A stretch of 64,000 nucleotides of DNA from the NCBI GenBank assembly GCA_029219465.1, contig JAQXTL010000005.1, positions 1 through 64,000 of the forward strand. The letters run 5' to 3'. This document shows positions 40,615 to 49,205 of this stretch, piece by piece. The notes under the pieces are model-generated. The model was not told the DNA's origin, made no database searches, and saw only the letters and a program-made list of their open reading frames with translations. The position numbers were made by a program, and so were the translations under genes. Each line of letters opens with the position of its first letter. The first letter of the stretch is position 1. This DNA is from Methanobacteriaceae archaeon. Lineage in GTDB: Archaea > Methanobacteriota > Methanobacteria > Methanobacteriales > Methanobacteriaceae.

Positions 40615-42018
40615 TTAATATGCATTATGATTTTTCTTTAATACAGTTTTAATCATAATACCTAAGTCTAAACCTAAATGCCAGTTTTCTACATATTCAA
40701 TATCATATTCAATACGTTTTTTAATTGAGGTATCTCCACGACAACCATGAATTTGAGCCCAACCAGTTAATCCAGGTCTAACTTGATGTTTAACCATGTA
40801 TTTAGGAACAGTTTCCTTGAATTGTTTAACAAAATATGGTCTTTCAGGTCTTGGACCTACAACACTCATATCACCTTTCACTACATTGAAAAATTGAGGT
40901 AATTCATCAATACTGGTTTTTCTTATAATTTCCCCAACTTTGGTTTTTCTTGGGTCATCTTTTGTTGTCCATTCAGACTTTTCCTCATCAGGATCTTGGA
41001 CTTTCATACTACGGAATTTATACATCATGAAAGGTTTACCGTTATGACCTATTCTTTCCTGTTTGAATATAATAGGTCCTTTGGAAGACAATTTAATTGC
41101 AATAGCAGTTATTAACATGATTGGTGATGTAATAATAATTGCAATTATTGATATGATGTAGTCTGAGAGATATTTCAAGAATTTATTGAAATCATCATCT
41201 AAAGGAACATATCTGATATTAATAATAGGAATGTCATCAACCATATCTACAGAAGGCTGAGCAGGGAAATATCTGATATAATCAGGAATAATCTCCGCTT
41301 TAATTCCAACTCTCTCACAGCTTTCCACAAGATCATTGATTTTATCATAATATTGTAAAGGAATAGCTAAAACAACTCTGTCAAATCTGTTTTTATCAAG
41401 AATTGCATCAATATCTGAAAAAGATCCAATGATACTGCTTCCTTCAATTTCACGTCCAATATGATCTTGGCGTCCTAAAAAACCACTTACAACAAATCCC
41501 ATATATGGATTTTCACGAATCTTACGTGCAAATTTGAAAGCTAGTTCATTATCTCCAACAATGAGAATATGCTTAATATTTTTGTTGTTAATGCGTATTC
41601 TTCTTAAAAAAGCCCTGATTGTAAATCTTTCAATGATTGCAAAGAAAGTTGAAATCATAGCTAATAAAATCAACATAATCCTTGAAAAGTTAGGTTGATT
41701 TATGATAAACAAAATTGACACTAATACAATAAATGCAACAATGTTTACCTTAATTAATTGGGTAGCTTCTGAAAATATATTTTTATAAGTTCTACGGGGC
41801 TTATAAAGGCCAAACGCGAAATATAAAATTAAATAAACAGGAATTATTGCAAAAGCAAAGAATAAAAAATAACTTACAAATCCTAAATGTCCTCCAAGAG
41901 GTCCAAAAAGAGTAGTTTTGAATCTTAACCATAAAGAACAAAGAAGTGCCAATGCAATAACTAAAACATCAATTAAAACCAATGCTAAATTCAATAATTT
42001 TTGGTTTTCTTTAATCAT
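40615..42018 (-). CDS. polyprenyl-phosphate sugar phosphotransferase (WbaP/PssY-like)
   Basis: Membrane enzyme that starts a lipid-linked glycan by moving a sugar-1-phosphate from a nucleotide sugar to a polyprenyl phosphate. The 467 residues comprise four N-terminal transmembrane helices, a CoA-binding-like Rossmann domain (about 145-250, ILIVGDNELAFK), a further helix, and the C-terminal bacterial sugar transferase domain with ERIGHNGKPFMMYKFRSM and FNVVKGDMSVVGPRPERP. GGGGGT precedes the ATG. Last gene of the minus-strand glycan operon. The sugar it transfers is unknown. Confidence 0.92.
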   Translation of the reverse strand: MIKENQKLLNLALVLIDVLVIALALLCSLWLRFKTTLFGPLGGHLGFVSYFLFFAFAIIPVYLILYFAFGLYKPRRTYKNIFSEATQLIKVNIVAFIVLVSILFIINQPNFSRIMLILLAMISTFFAIIERFTIRAFLRRIRINNKNIKHILIVGDNELAFKFARKIRENPYMGFVVSGFLGRQDHIGREIEGSSIIGSFSDIDAILDKNRFDRVVLAIPLQYYDKINDLVESCERVGIKAEIIPDYIRYFPAQPSVDMVDDIPIINIRYVPLDDDFNKFLKYLSDYIISIIAIIITSPIMLITAIAIKLSSKGPIIFKQERIGHNGKPFMMYKFRSMKVQDPDEEKSEWTTKDDPRKTKVGEIIRKTSIDELPQFFNVVKGDMSVVGPRPERPYFVKQFKETVPKYMVKHQVRPGLTGWAQIHGCRGDTSIKKRIEYDIEYVENWHLGLDLGIMIKTVLKKNHNAY

Positions 42019-42068
42019 TAAACTACCCCCAAACTGATTAATATTAATTATTTGAATTTAATAATTAT

Positions 42069-42926
42069 TTAATCTTTCTTTTTAAATAAATTTAAAAATA
42101 GCTTTAAAATACATAAAACAGCAATCCCAATATAGACTACAATATTGACTATAAATGAAGACTCGTCTGCATGATGTTTTTTATAATAAATGTACATTGC
42201 TCTGTAAAACTCATAAATCAATTTGGATTTTTGTTTTTTACTGCTTGCACCTTTTAAATGGGTAATTTTAGATTCTCCATAGTATATAATCTTCCAGCCT
42301 GCTTTTTTAATCCTATAACAAAGGTCAATATCTTCACCATACATGAAAAATGTTTCATCAAGAAAACCTGACTGGTTTAGTGCCTCACTTCTCATAAACA
42401 TAAATGCTCCGGTAAGACAGTCAATTTCATAGATTTCATCATCAGGAAGATTATCTAAGTTATAGTCATTGTCTTTGCTTTTTGTTGGAATATGAAACAA
42501 TCTGAAAAATGAATTTTTAACGTTTGGAAAACTCCTTTTACATGCTTTGTCAAGTTCACCGTTTTCTAAAACAACTCTGCATCCGCATGCACCGACATCT
42601 TCATGATTTTCCATATAGTTGTAGATGTTATTTAATGTATTTTCCCAAACAATTGTATCTGAATTTAAAAGAAGAACATATTTACCTTTTGCAATCCTTA
42701 AAGCCTGATTATTTCCTGCTGCAAAACCGTTATTTTCTTTTGATGCAATAAATGTTACTTTATCGCCAAAATATTCTTTTAGCTTTGCAAGGCTATCGTC
42801 ACTGGATGCATTGTCAACTACCAAAATCTCATATTCAAATGAACATTCATTTTCAAAAATAGAATTAATAGTATTTTTTGTTAGTTCAAATGTTTGATAG
42901 TTTACAATTACGACTGAAAGGTCCAT
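42069..42926 (-). CDS. family 2 glycosyltransferase (rhamnosyltransferase-like)
   Basis: GT-A fold transferase using a nucleotide sugar. VVIVNYQT at the N-terminus, VDNASSDDS and LLLNSDT (DxD-like) mark the active site, with a C-terminal FFMYGEDIDLCYRIKKAGW segment typical of rhamnosyltransferase-like GT2. A single hydrophobic segment near the C-terminus may anchor it. Two ATGs are close: 42935, whose TGA overlap would couple it to the upstream gene, and 42926, preceded by GATGAT. I prefer 42926 (285 residues) but both are possible. The sugar is inferred only from the nearby dTDP-rhamnose genes. Confidence 0.88.
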   Translation of the reverse strand: MDLSVVIVNYQTFELTKNTINSIFENECSFEYEILVVDNASSDDSLAKLKEYFGDKVTFIASKENNGFAAGNNQALRIAKGKYVLLLNSDTIVWENTLNNIYNYMENHEDVGACGCRVVLENGELDKACKRSFPNVKNSFFRLFHIPTKSKDNDYNLDNLPDDEIYEIDCLTGAFMFMRSEALNQSGFLDETFFMYGEDIDLCYRIKKAGWKIIYYGESKITHLKGASSKKQKSKLIYEFYRAMYIYYKKHHADESSFIVNIVVYIGIAVLCILKLFLNLFKKKD

Positions 42927-42931
42927 ATTAA

Positions 42932-43891
42932 TCATCTTTTTAAAAATTTAATAGTGTTTATTATTAATCTGAATTCAAGTTTAAAATAGTTTTTTGTATT
43001 TTTGGATTCAAATTTAACCTTATCTATCTTACTTCTAGTAGATAATCCTTCACGTAACCCAGCCCTGTAAGTTTTACCAAAGCCTTTTTTGCAAAAGAAT
43101 ATGTATTTAATTAAAAATCCTAAAAACAGGAAAACAAAATTTAGAATTTTTAGTGGAATTGGAATATTTTTATAAACTACCCATACATTATTACGGGCCG
43201 CTAATTTGACCTTGAATTCATTATATCTGCTTCCTGAAGTTGCACTTCCAATATGATAAACAATAGCTTCAGGACATAAAAGGTTTCTATATCCGTTAAT
43301 CCTTGATCTAATAGCTAAATCAACATCTTCCATATATGCAAAGAAGTTATCATCAAATAAACCTATTTCTTCTAAAATTGATTTATTATACATTGCAGCT
43401 CCAGCACAGCTTGAAAAAATATCTCTTACTTCAACATATTCACTGGATTTATGATTTTCCCCTACTTTTTTAGTCCATGCAAGAAGATTGTATTCATCCC
43501 CTACATCATCAATTAAGTCTTTATTGTTATATTGAAGCATTTTAGCCTGAACTGAGAAAATATCATCGCTGGAAGTTATTAAATCGATTAATTTTTTAAT
43601 TGATCCTTTTTTAATTTCTGTATCATTGTTAATTAAAAATATAAGACTGTTTTTAGCTTTTCTTATCCCCTGGTTAACCGCTGGTGAAAAACCTACATTT
43701 TCTTTGTTTTCAATTAAAACCAACGGGAAATTGAACTTATTATTTTTAAGATAGTCAATACTAGAGTCACTAGACCCGTTATCTATAATGATAACTTCAC
43801 CAATATACTCACTATCTTCATTAAGGGACTCTAAGAATGTTTTTAAAAATCTTTCCCCATTATAATTAGGTGTAACAACAGAAACTTTCAT
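42932..43891 (-). CDS. family 2 glycosyltransferase
   Basis: Second GT2 enzyme of the cluster, 319 residues from the ATG at 43891. It starts MKVSVVTPNYNG, with IDNGSSDSS and FLINNDTEI as active-site segments and FFAYMEDVDLAIRSRINGY as the acceptor-side motif. It is similar in plan to the previous gene, and the pair probably arose by duplication. A TTG at 43900 is also in frame but less likely. Its start follows the upstream gene's stop by one base. Confidence 0.88.
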   Translation of the reverse strand: MKVSVVTPNYNGERFLKTFLESLNEDSEYIGEVIIIDNGSSDSSIDYLKNNKFNFPLVLIENKENVGFSPAVNQGIRKAKNSLIFLINNDTEIKKGSIKKLIDLITSSDDIFSVQAKMLQYNNKDLIDDVGDEYNLLAWTKKVGENHKSSEYVEVRDIFSSCAGAAMYNKSILEEIGLFDDNFFAYMEDVDLAIRSRINGYRNLLCPEAIVYHIGSATSGSRYNEFKVKLAARNNVWVVYKNIPIPLKILNFVFLFLGFLIKYIFFCKKGFGKTYRAGLREGLSTRSKIDKVKFESKNTKNYFKLEFRLIINTIKFLKR

Positions 43892-43892
43892 A

Positions 43893-44864
43893 TTAATCAA
43901 TTGAATTTTTAAGTTTTTTCCATATTTTATAATAATTCTTTGGACTTAATAAGAATAACTTTATTTTAAGTTTGAATTTAGAATCTCCTTCAAACTTGGA
44001 TAATTTTGTAAATAAGTCTAATTCTTTCATTTGTGAGAGTACTTCATCAAAATCATAATTGTTTACAAAAAAATAATTCATATTTCCAAAAATAGCTTTT
44101 GGTATTCTTGATGTTATTATTAAATCAGCTAATTCATCTTTTCCATGCTTTTTGTAGTATTTTGCTAAATTTTCAAATACATCTACAATATAAAAACGTC
44201 TGAAATTAGATGTTCTAATAGCTGAATTCTCATGCTGGATATAACAGTATGTTGCTTCATTACTAATGGAAATAACATCTCCAAAAACTAATGCTTTAAG
44301 TGCAAACTCTGTATCTTCACCATATACAACATCTGGTGTGAATCTGATATTATTCTCATCAATAATACTTTTTTTATACATTAACTGACAAAATGAGAAA
44401 GGAATTTCCATATTCAATTCCATTTTTATAAAATCTTCACAAGAAATTGATTGAGTTTCAAACTTGTAAGGATTAGAAATATTATTTTTTTCTTTTTTAA
44501 CTAACTGTACTAAACTGAAATCAGTTTTTCCATTGTATAATTCTGATAAATGATTTTTTTGTATATAATCATCTGCGTCAACAAAAACAATATATTCACC
44601 ACGTGCAAGTTCAATTCCACGATTTCTTGCACAGCTTACACCATAATTATCCTGGTGAACTATATTGTGACTTATATTTGATTTGGATAATTTTTCTTCA
44701 ATTATTTCAAGACTGTTGTCGCTAGAGCCATCATCTATGACAATAACTTCAAAATCCTCAAAATCCTGATTAATTATTGAATCAAGTGTGGTACCTATAT
44801 ACTCACAACTATTATAAACTGGAACGATTACACTAACCTTAATATTATCCATTTTATCAGCCAT
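43893..44864 (-). CDS. family 2 glycosyltransferase (capsule type)
   Basis: Third GT2 enzyme, 323 residues, of the capsular polysaccharide type. Seen are VSVIVPVYNSCEYI, VIDDGSSDNS, and the DxD segment FVDADDYIQ. The fold ends near residue 215, and the C-terminal 100 residues resemble the helical extension of capsule glycosyltransferases. ATGs at 44864 and 44852 are both possible; the first overlaps the previous gene's stop codon by one base (TAATG) and would couple translation. Confidence 0.88.
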   Translation of the reverse strand: MADKMDNIKVSVIVPVYNSCEYIGTTLDSIINQDFEDFEVIVIDDGSSDNSLEIIEEKLSKSNISHNIVHQDNYGVSCARNRGIELARGEYIVFVDADDYIQKNHLSELYNGKTDFSLVQLVKKEKNNISNPYKFETQSISCEDFIKMELNMEIPFSFCQLMYKKSIIDENNIRFTPDVVYGEDTEFALKALVFGDVISISNEATYCYIQHENSAIRTSNFRRFYIVDVFENLAKYYKKHGKDELADLIITSRIPKAIFGNMNYFFVNNYDFDEVLSQMKELDLFTKLSKFEGDSKFKLKIKLFLLSPKNYYKIWKKLKNSID

Positions 44865-45943
44865 TATTTTAATAGAAAGTCGACAACTCTTTTAGATGAA
44901 TCACCATCAATTACATCAAATTGTGTCTTAGTAAATTCAGATATTTTGCTTTTATCAAATTCCTCATTTTTAATTACATTTATTAATTCATCAGAGGTAT
45001 AAACAATTGGTCCTGGAACGGTTTTTTCAAAATCATAGTAAAATCCACGTTCATTTGACAAATAGCTATCCAAATCATATGTGAAAAATATAGCAGGCTT
45101 ATCCAAAGCCACAAATTCTATCATAATAGACGAATAATCAGTAATTAAGATATCACTTATAAGCATTAATTCCTGTTCACATTCATAATTACTTGCATCA
45201 ATATAGCTTCCTTTGGATATAATATCCTCTTTGTAGAAGTCTTTGATTTTAGGGTGAAGTCTTAAGGATAAAACATACTCATCACCTAAAACACGGTTAA
45301 ATTCATCTAAATTCAAGTAATTAAATACATTATTGTATTTTTCATCATCTCTAAATGTTGGAGCATACAATACAATTTTCTTATCTGTTGGGAAATTGTT
45401 GTCTTTTAAAAATTTTGATTTTAATTTGTCTACATCATGATTTTCAAAATAGTAGTCCATACGAGGAAGGCCTAATGATTTAATTTTACTCTCAGATATC
45501 TGGAAAGCTTCCTTATAATATTTTTTAACATTATTTGAAGTGACAATTAAATAATCTGTTTTATTAGAGATTTTTTCAAGAATTTCTCTGCTTTGAATAT
45601 CTACAGATCCTCCGAACTTCTTAGAAGCACCTGGAGCATGCCATAACTGAACAACAACAGTTTCAGGATTGAAATTCATAAAAGCAAGCGGGAAAAAATT
45701 GTCATTTAGGAATATGAATTTTGAACTAGAGAGCTTTTTGAAACTACTAATAGAAAATTTATCCTTGTAAAAATAGTGAAAATCAAAGTTTCCACGATTC
45801 TCAAATTCCTTTTTAATATAATCTAAGTTACCTTTAAAGGATTCTTTTGAATCAATGATAAATGAAACTTTGTTATTATTAATTTTGGTGCTTTTAAATA
45901 AATTAAATAAAGCACCATAAAATTTATGGGCTATATAACTCAT
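44864..45943 (-). CDS. CDP-glycerol glycerophosphotransferase family protein (TagB/TagF-like)
   Basis: Predicted to add or polymerise glycerol phosphate (or another CDP-alditol) on a lipid-linked glycan, as in teichoic acid synthesis. The 359 residues correspond to the TagB/TagF catalytic domain without the N-terminal GT of larger fusions. Family motifs are QLWHAPGASKKFGG (about 98-111), LYAPTFRDD, LRLHPK, and DILITDYSSIMIEF, with His and Asp as catalytic candidates. The family is mainly bacterial but known in Methanobrevibacter. Between GT2 genes and the paired membrane proteins. Confidence 0.9.
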   Translation of the reverse strand: MSYIAHKFYGALFNLFKSTKINNNKVSFIIDSKESFKGNLDYIKKEFENRGNFDFHYFYKDKFSISSFKKLSSSKFIFLNDNFFPLAFMNFNPETVVVQLWHAPGASKKFGGSVDIQSREILEKISNKTDYLIVTSNNVKKYYKEAFQISESKIKSLGLPRMDYYFENHDVDKLKSKFLKDNNFPTDKKIVLYAPTFRDDEKYNNVFNYLNLDEFNRVLGDEYVLSLRLHPKIKDFYKEDIISKGSYIDASNYECEQELMLISDILITDYSSIMIEFVALDKPAIFFTYDLDSYLSNERGFYYDFEKTVPGPIVYTSDELINVIKNEEFDKSKISEFTKTQFDVIDGDSSKRVVDFLLK

Positions 45944-45953
45944 ATTAAATTAC

Positions 45954-46217
45954 TTAAAATAATACTCCAGACTCAATCATAGATTTAATACCTAAAATGA
46001 AAATTGCAAGTCCACCAGCGAAATTAATGTAACGAGCATATTTCATTGCAATTTTGGTACCAAATGTTCCAATTGCAAGCCAAGCACAAACAGCAATTAA
46101 ACTTAAAATACCAAGAACAAAAGGATTAACGTGAGCAACAACACCTTGAGCAGCTAAAATTAAATTCTCGATATTTCCAAAAATTAATAATCCTGCGAAT
46201 TGTTTTAATTCATCCAT
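45954..46217 (-). CDS. three-helix membrane protein A, tandem paralogue
   Basis: I do not recognise a family with certainty. The 87 residues contain three hydrophobic helices: about 7-28 (with GNIENL), 32-52, and 65-82. It is about half identical to the neighbouring protein B and keeps IFGNIENL, QGVVA, VNP, IGTF and GGLAIFILG. The loop between helices 2 and 3 has Lys54, Lys59 and Arg62, so by the positive-inside rule N-in/C-out is predicted. LysE/MntP/CadD-type transporters are built from two such three-helix units fused, which is the closest structural parallel. Upstream of the TagF-like gene. Confidence 0.78.
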   Translation of the reverse strand: MDELKQFAGLLIFGNIENLILAAQGVVAHVNPFVLGILSLIAVCAWLAIGTFGTKIAMKYARYINFAGGLAIFILGIKSMIESGVLF

Positions 46218-46218
46218 T

Positions 46219-46485
46219 CTAATCGCCTCTTATTGACTCAATCATTGCTTGAGCACCTAAAATGAAAATTGCTAAACCACCAATAAAATCAATTAACGGT
46301 GCATATTGAATAAACATACCAGTTGCAAAAGTACCAATGAATAACCAGATACATACACAAACTATACTTGCAACACCTAATTTAACAGGATTTACTCCTG
46401 CAACAACTCCCTGAGAGGATAATACTAAATTCTCAATGTTTCCAAAAATAATTAAACCTAAAAAGGGCAAATACTGCTCTAACAT
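46219..46485 (-). CDS. three-helix membrane protein B, tandem paralogue
   Basis: Paralogue of protein A, one base away on the same strand. Two in-frame ATGs exist: 46494, only one base after GGAGGA, and 46485, ten bases after it; I prefer 46485 (88 residues). Three helices keep the same motifs as A. The loop between helices 2 and 3 has no positive charge; the first loop (Lys) and the C-terminus (Arg) do, so the predicted orientation is opposite to A. It is the first gene of the operon that runs to the sugar phosphotransferase. Function unknown. Confidence 0.78.
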   Translation of the reverse strand: MLEQYLPFLGLIIFGNIENLVLSSQGVVAGVNPVKLGVASIVCVCIWLFIGTFATGMFIQYAPLIDFIGGLAIFILGAQAMIESIRGD

Positions 46486-46551
46486 ACTCACCATTCCTCC
46501 AAATAATTTAATAAAACATTATTTCCTACTTATCTTAATAAGATTAATAAA

Positions 46552-46561
46552 ATATATAAAA
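46552..46561 (-). promoter_or_regulatory. probable TATA box of the glycan operon
   Basis: TTTATATATT on the minus strand stands about 65 bases upstream of the first membrane protein. It lies in a 220-base gap between rfbB and this operon, the only sizeable gap in the cluster. Nothing else is evident in the gap except a T-run downstream of rfbB (46684-46690, minus strand) that could end that transcript. Confidence 0.4.
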
Positions 46562-46714
46562 TTATCCTAAATTTACAAAATAACTAAATCTTAAAAAATA
46601 ATGAAAAATTAGTGAACTGGTTTAAAATTAAAAACAATAAGGAACCATATCACAAAAAAATTAAAAAAAGTTTTCAAAACAGATAAAAAAAGAGGTAAGT
46701 TTCAAGTGTAAAAA

Positions 46715-47722
46715 TTATCTGCATGAATACATTTTTTCATAATACTCTTTATATTCGCCACTTTTGATTTGATTGGTCCAGTTTTGATTATCCAAGTACC
46801 ATTGGATTGTCTGTTCAATACCAACGTCAAATGAATACTTTGGGCTCCAACCAAGGTCATTTTGGATTTTATTTGAGTCAATTGCATAGCGTCTGTCATG
46901 ACCCAATCTATCGGTTACAAATTCAATTAATGACTCATCTTTGTCTAATTGGCTTAAAATTAATTTAACAATTTCAATATTTTGTTTTTCGTTATTTCCA
47001 CCAATATTATAAACTTCACCAAGCTTACCATCGTGAAGAACCAAATCAATAGCTTGACAGTGGTCATAGACATGTAACCAATCTCTTACATTCTTACCAT
47101 CGCCATATACTGGAAGTTTTTTATCCTCCAATGCGTTTGAAATCATTAATGGAATAAGTTTTTCCGGAAACTGGAAAGGACCATAGTTATTAGAACAGCG
47201 AGTAATATTTATCGGTAAACCAAATGTTTCACCATAAGATCGGGTAATTAAATCTCCACTTGCTTTTGAAGCAGAATATGGACTGTTTGGCTGTAAAGGA
47301 GTAGTTTCTTTGAAGTATCCTGTTTTTCCTAAGCTTCCATAAACTTCATCTGTTGAAATCTGAATATATTTTTCAACACCATACTGTTTAGCTGCATTTA
47401 ACAAAACCTGTGTTCCCAAAACATTTGATTTAATAAAGATTTCAGGATCACTAATACTTCTGTCAACATGACTCTCAGCAGCAAAATTAATAACATAATC
47501 TGATTTTTCAACCAGTTCATCAACTACTGCTTTATCACAAATGTTTCCTTTAACAAAAGAATAGTTATCCTTATTTTCTATATCCTTTAAGTTTTCAAGG
47601 TTTCCACAGTATGTTAAATCATCTAAGTTAATAATTTCATATTCAGAGTATTTATTGACCATATATCTGATAAAATTACTTCCAATAAACCCTGCTCCAC
47701 CGGTAACAAGTATTCTTGACAT
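46715..47722 (-). CDS. rfbB: dTDP-glucose 4,6-dehydratase RfbB
   Basis: Second step of dTDP-L-rhamnose synthesis. It is a short-chain dehydrogenase-type enzyme with the NAD motif TGGAGFIGSNF and the catalytic YSASK tyrosine-lysine pair. STDEVYGSL supplies the aspartate-glutamate dehydration residues. A GTG at 47731 lies in frame but belongs to the GTGAT ribosome binding site; the ATG at 47722 starts MSRILVTGG and gives 335 residues. Last gene of rfbD-A-C-B. Confidence 0.95.
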   Translation of the reverse strand: MSRILVTGGAGFIGSNFIRYMVNKYSEYEIINLDDLTYCGNLENLKDIENKDNYSFVKGNICDKAVVDELVEKSDYVINFAAESHVDRSISDPEIFIKSNVLGTQVLLNAAKQYGVEKYIQISTDEVYGSLGKTGYFKETTPLQPNSPYSASKASGDLITRSYGETFGLPINITRCSNNYGPFQFPEKLIPLMISNALEDKKLPVYGDGKNVRDWLHVYDHCQAIDLVLHDGKLGEVYNIGGNNEKQNIEIVKLILSQLDKDESLIEFVTDRLGHDRRYAIDSNKIQNDLGWSPKYSFDVGIEQTIQWYLDNQNWTNQIKSGEYKEYYEKMYSCR

Positions 47723-47727
47723 GAAAA

Positions 47728-48288
47728 TCACTCATATTTAATTTGAGATTGCTTAAAGCTTAGCCATTGTTTATCCTTTTCGGATAAAATTACTTCATCA
47801 ATTCCATCTAATGGCCAGTCAATAGCAATATCTTCATCATCCCATTTAATTCCACTTTCATCTTCGCCGTGATAGAATTCTGTACATTTATACACGAATT
47901 CAGCTTCATCAGACAATACTAAAAATCCATGAGCAAATTTAGGAGGAATATACAATTGTCTTTTATTTTCATCAGACAAGATAGCTCCAAACCATTTACC
48001 ATAAGTTGGAGAGTCAGCTCTTAAATCAACACCAACATCAAAGACTTCTCCCTTAATAACACGGACTAATTTGCCCTGAGGGTATTTTACTTGCAAGTGT
48101 AAGCCTCTTAATACTCCTTTAGTTGATTTTGATTGATTATCCTGAACAAATGTCAAGTCATAACCAGCATCCTTAAATTCCTGTTCATGGTATGTTTCCA
48201 TAAAATATCCTCTGTCATCTTCAAAAACAGTAGGTTCTACCATAAACATTCCATCAATGTCTGTTTTTATAAAATTAAATTTTCCCAT
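47728..48288 (-). CDS. rfbC: dTDP-4-dehydrorhamnose 3,5-epimerase RfbC
   Basis: Third step of the dTDP-rhamnose pathway. The cupin of 186 residues shows GVLRGLHLQ with the catalytic histidine, KLVRVIKGEVFDV, and FAHGFLVLS. The ATG at 48288 follows a GTGAG site; a GTG nine bases before it is part of that site. It lies five bases upstream of rfbB and six bases after rfbA, so all are co-transcribed. Confidence 0.95.
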   Translation of the reverse strand: MGKFNFIKTDIDGMFMVEPTVFEDDRGYFMETYHEQEFKDAGYDLTFVQDNQSKSTKGVLRGLHLQVKYPQGKLVRVIKGEVFDVGVDLRADSPTYGKWFGAILSDENKRQLYIPPKFAHGFLVLSDEAEFVYKCTEFYHGEDESGIKWDDEDIAIDWPLDGIDEVILSEKDKQWLSFKQSQIKYE

Positions 48289-48293
48289 AAAAC

Positions 48294-49160
48294 TCACTTT
48301 TTAGCTAAATTAAATAAATATTCGCCATAATCTGTTTTTTTAAGTTCTTCTGCAGTTTCAAGTAATTGCTCTTTTGTGATATATCCTTTATAATAAGCAA
48401 TCTCTTCAAGACATGCAATGTATAATCCCTGTCTTTTTTGAATTGTTTCAATGAAGTTTGCAGCTTCCAGAAGTCCTTCATGAGTTCCTGTATCAAGCCA
48501 GGCCATTCCTCTTCCCAATAGCTCAACTTTAAGCTTTCCACGTTTTAAATACTCTTCATTAATTGAAGTTATTTCAACTTCACCTCTTGGGGAAGGTTCA
48601 ACGTTTTTGGCAATTTCAATTACATCGTTATCATAGAAATAAAGCCCAGGAACAATATAATTTGATTTAGGATTTTCAGGTTTTTCTTCAACTGAAATTA
48701 CATTCCACTCCTTATCAAATTCAACAACACCAAAAGCTTTAGGATTGTTTGTGTAGTATCCGAAAATTACTGCTCCTTCTTCTAGTTTAGTTGCCCTTTC
48801 AAGGATTTCTGTAAATCTGTGTCCATGAAATACGTTATCTCCTAAAATTAAAGCAACATTATCATCACCAATAAATTCTTCACCAATGATAAATGCTTCA
48901 GCAAGTCCGTTAGGGTCGTCTTGAACAGCATATGAGAATTTAATTCCTAAACTTTCACCGTCACCTAAAAGATCCTTATACATCGGTAAGTCCCTAGGAG
49001 TTGAAATAATTAATATTTCCTTAATCCCAGCAAGCATTAAAACAGAAATAGGATAATAAATCATAGGTTTATCATATAAAGGCAATAATTGTTTTGAAAC
49101 AGCTTTTGTAATAGGATAAAGACGAGTTCCAGAACCTCCTGCAAGTACAATACCTTTCAT
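48294..49160 (-). CDS. rfbA: glucose-1-phosphate thymidylyltransferase RfbA
   Basis: First step of dTDP-rhamnose synthesis: dTTP and glucose-1-phosphate to dTDP-glucose. The 288 residues start [16 protein letters not shown], the nucleotidyltransferase signature, and continue with [15 protein letters not shown] and the metal-binding region LGDNVFHG. The start is placed at 49160; the GTG nine bases before belongs to the GTGAT site. Between rfbD and rfbC. Confidence 0.96.
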   Translation of the reverse strand: MKGIVLAGGSGTRLYPITKAVSKQLLPLYDKPMIYYPISVLMLAGIKEILIISTPRDLPMYKDLLGDGESLGIKFSYAVQDDPNGLAEAFIIGEEFIGDDNVALILGDNVFHGHRFTEILERATKLEEGAVIFGYYTNNPKAFGVVEFDKEWNVISVEEKPENPKSNYIVPGLYFYDNDVIEIAKNVEPSPRGEVEITSINEEYLKRGKLKVELLGRGMAWLDTGTHEGLLEAANFIETIQKRQGLYIACLEEIAYYKGYITKEQLLETAEELKKTDYGEYLFNLAKK

Positions 49161-49205
49161 AATAATCACTTAATCATAATATTATTTTTTATAACTAATA
49201 TAATT

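Noticed and set aside
45954-46485. The paired membrane proteins as UPF0016/Gdt1 halves
   Set aside because: The E-x-G-D-[KR]-[TS] motif of that family is absent; GNIENL does not match it.
47723-49169. Upstream GTG starts for rfbA, rfbB and rfbC
   Set aside because: The GTG is part of the GTGAT or GTGAG ribosome binding site. The same artefact occurs at ffh (10972), purL (25467) and leuD (53923).
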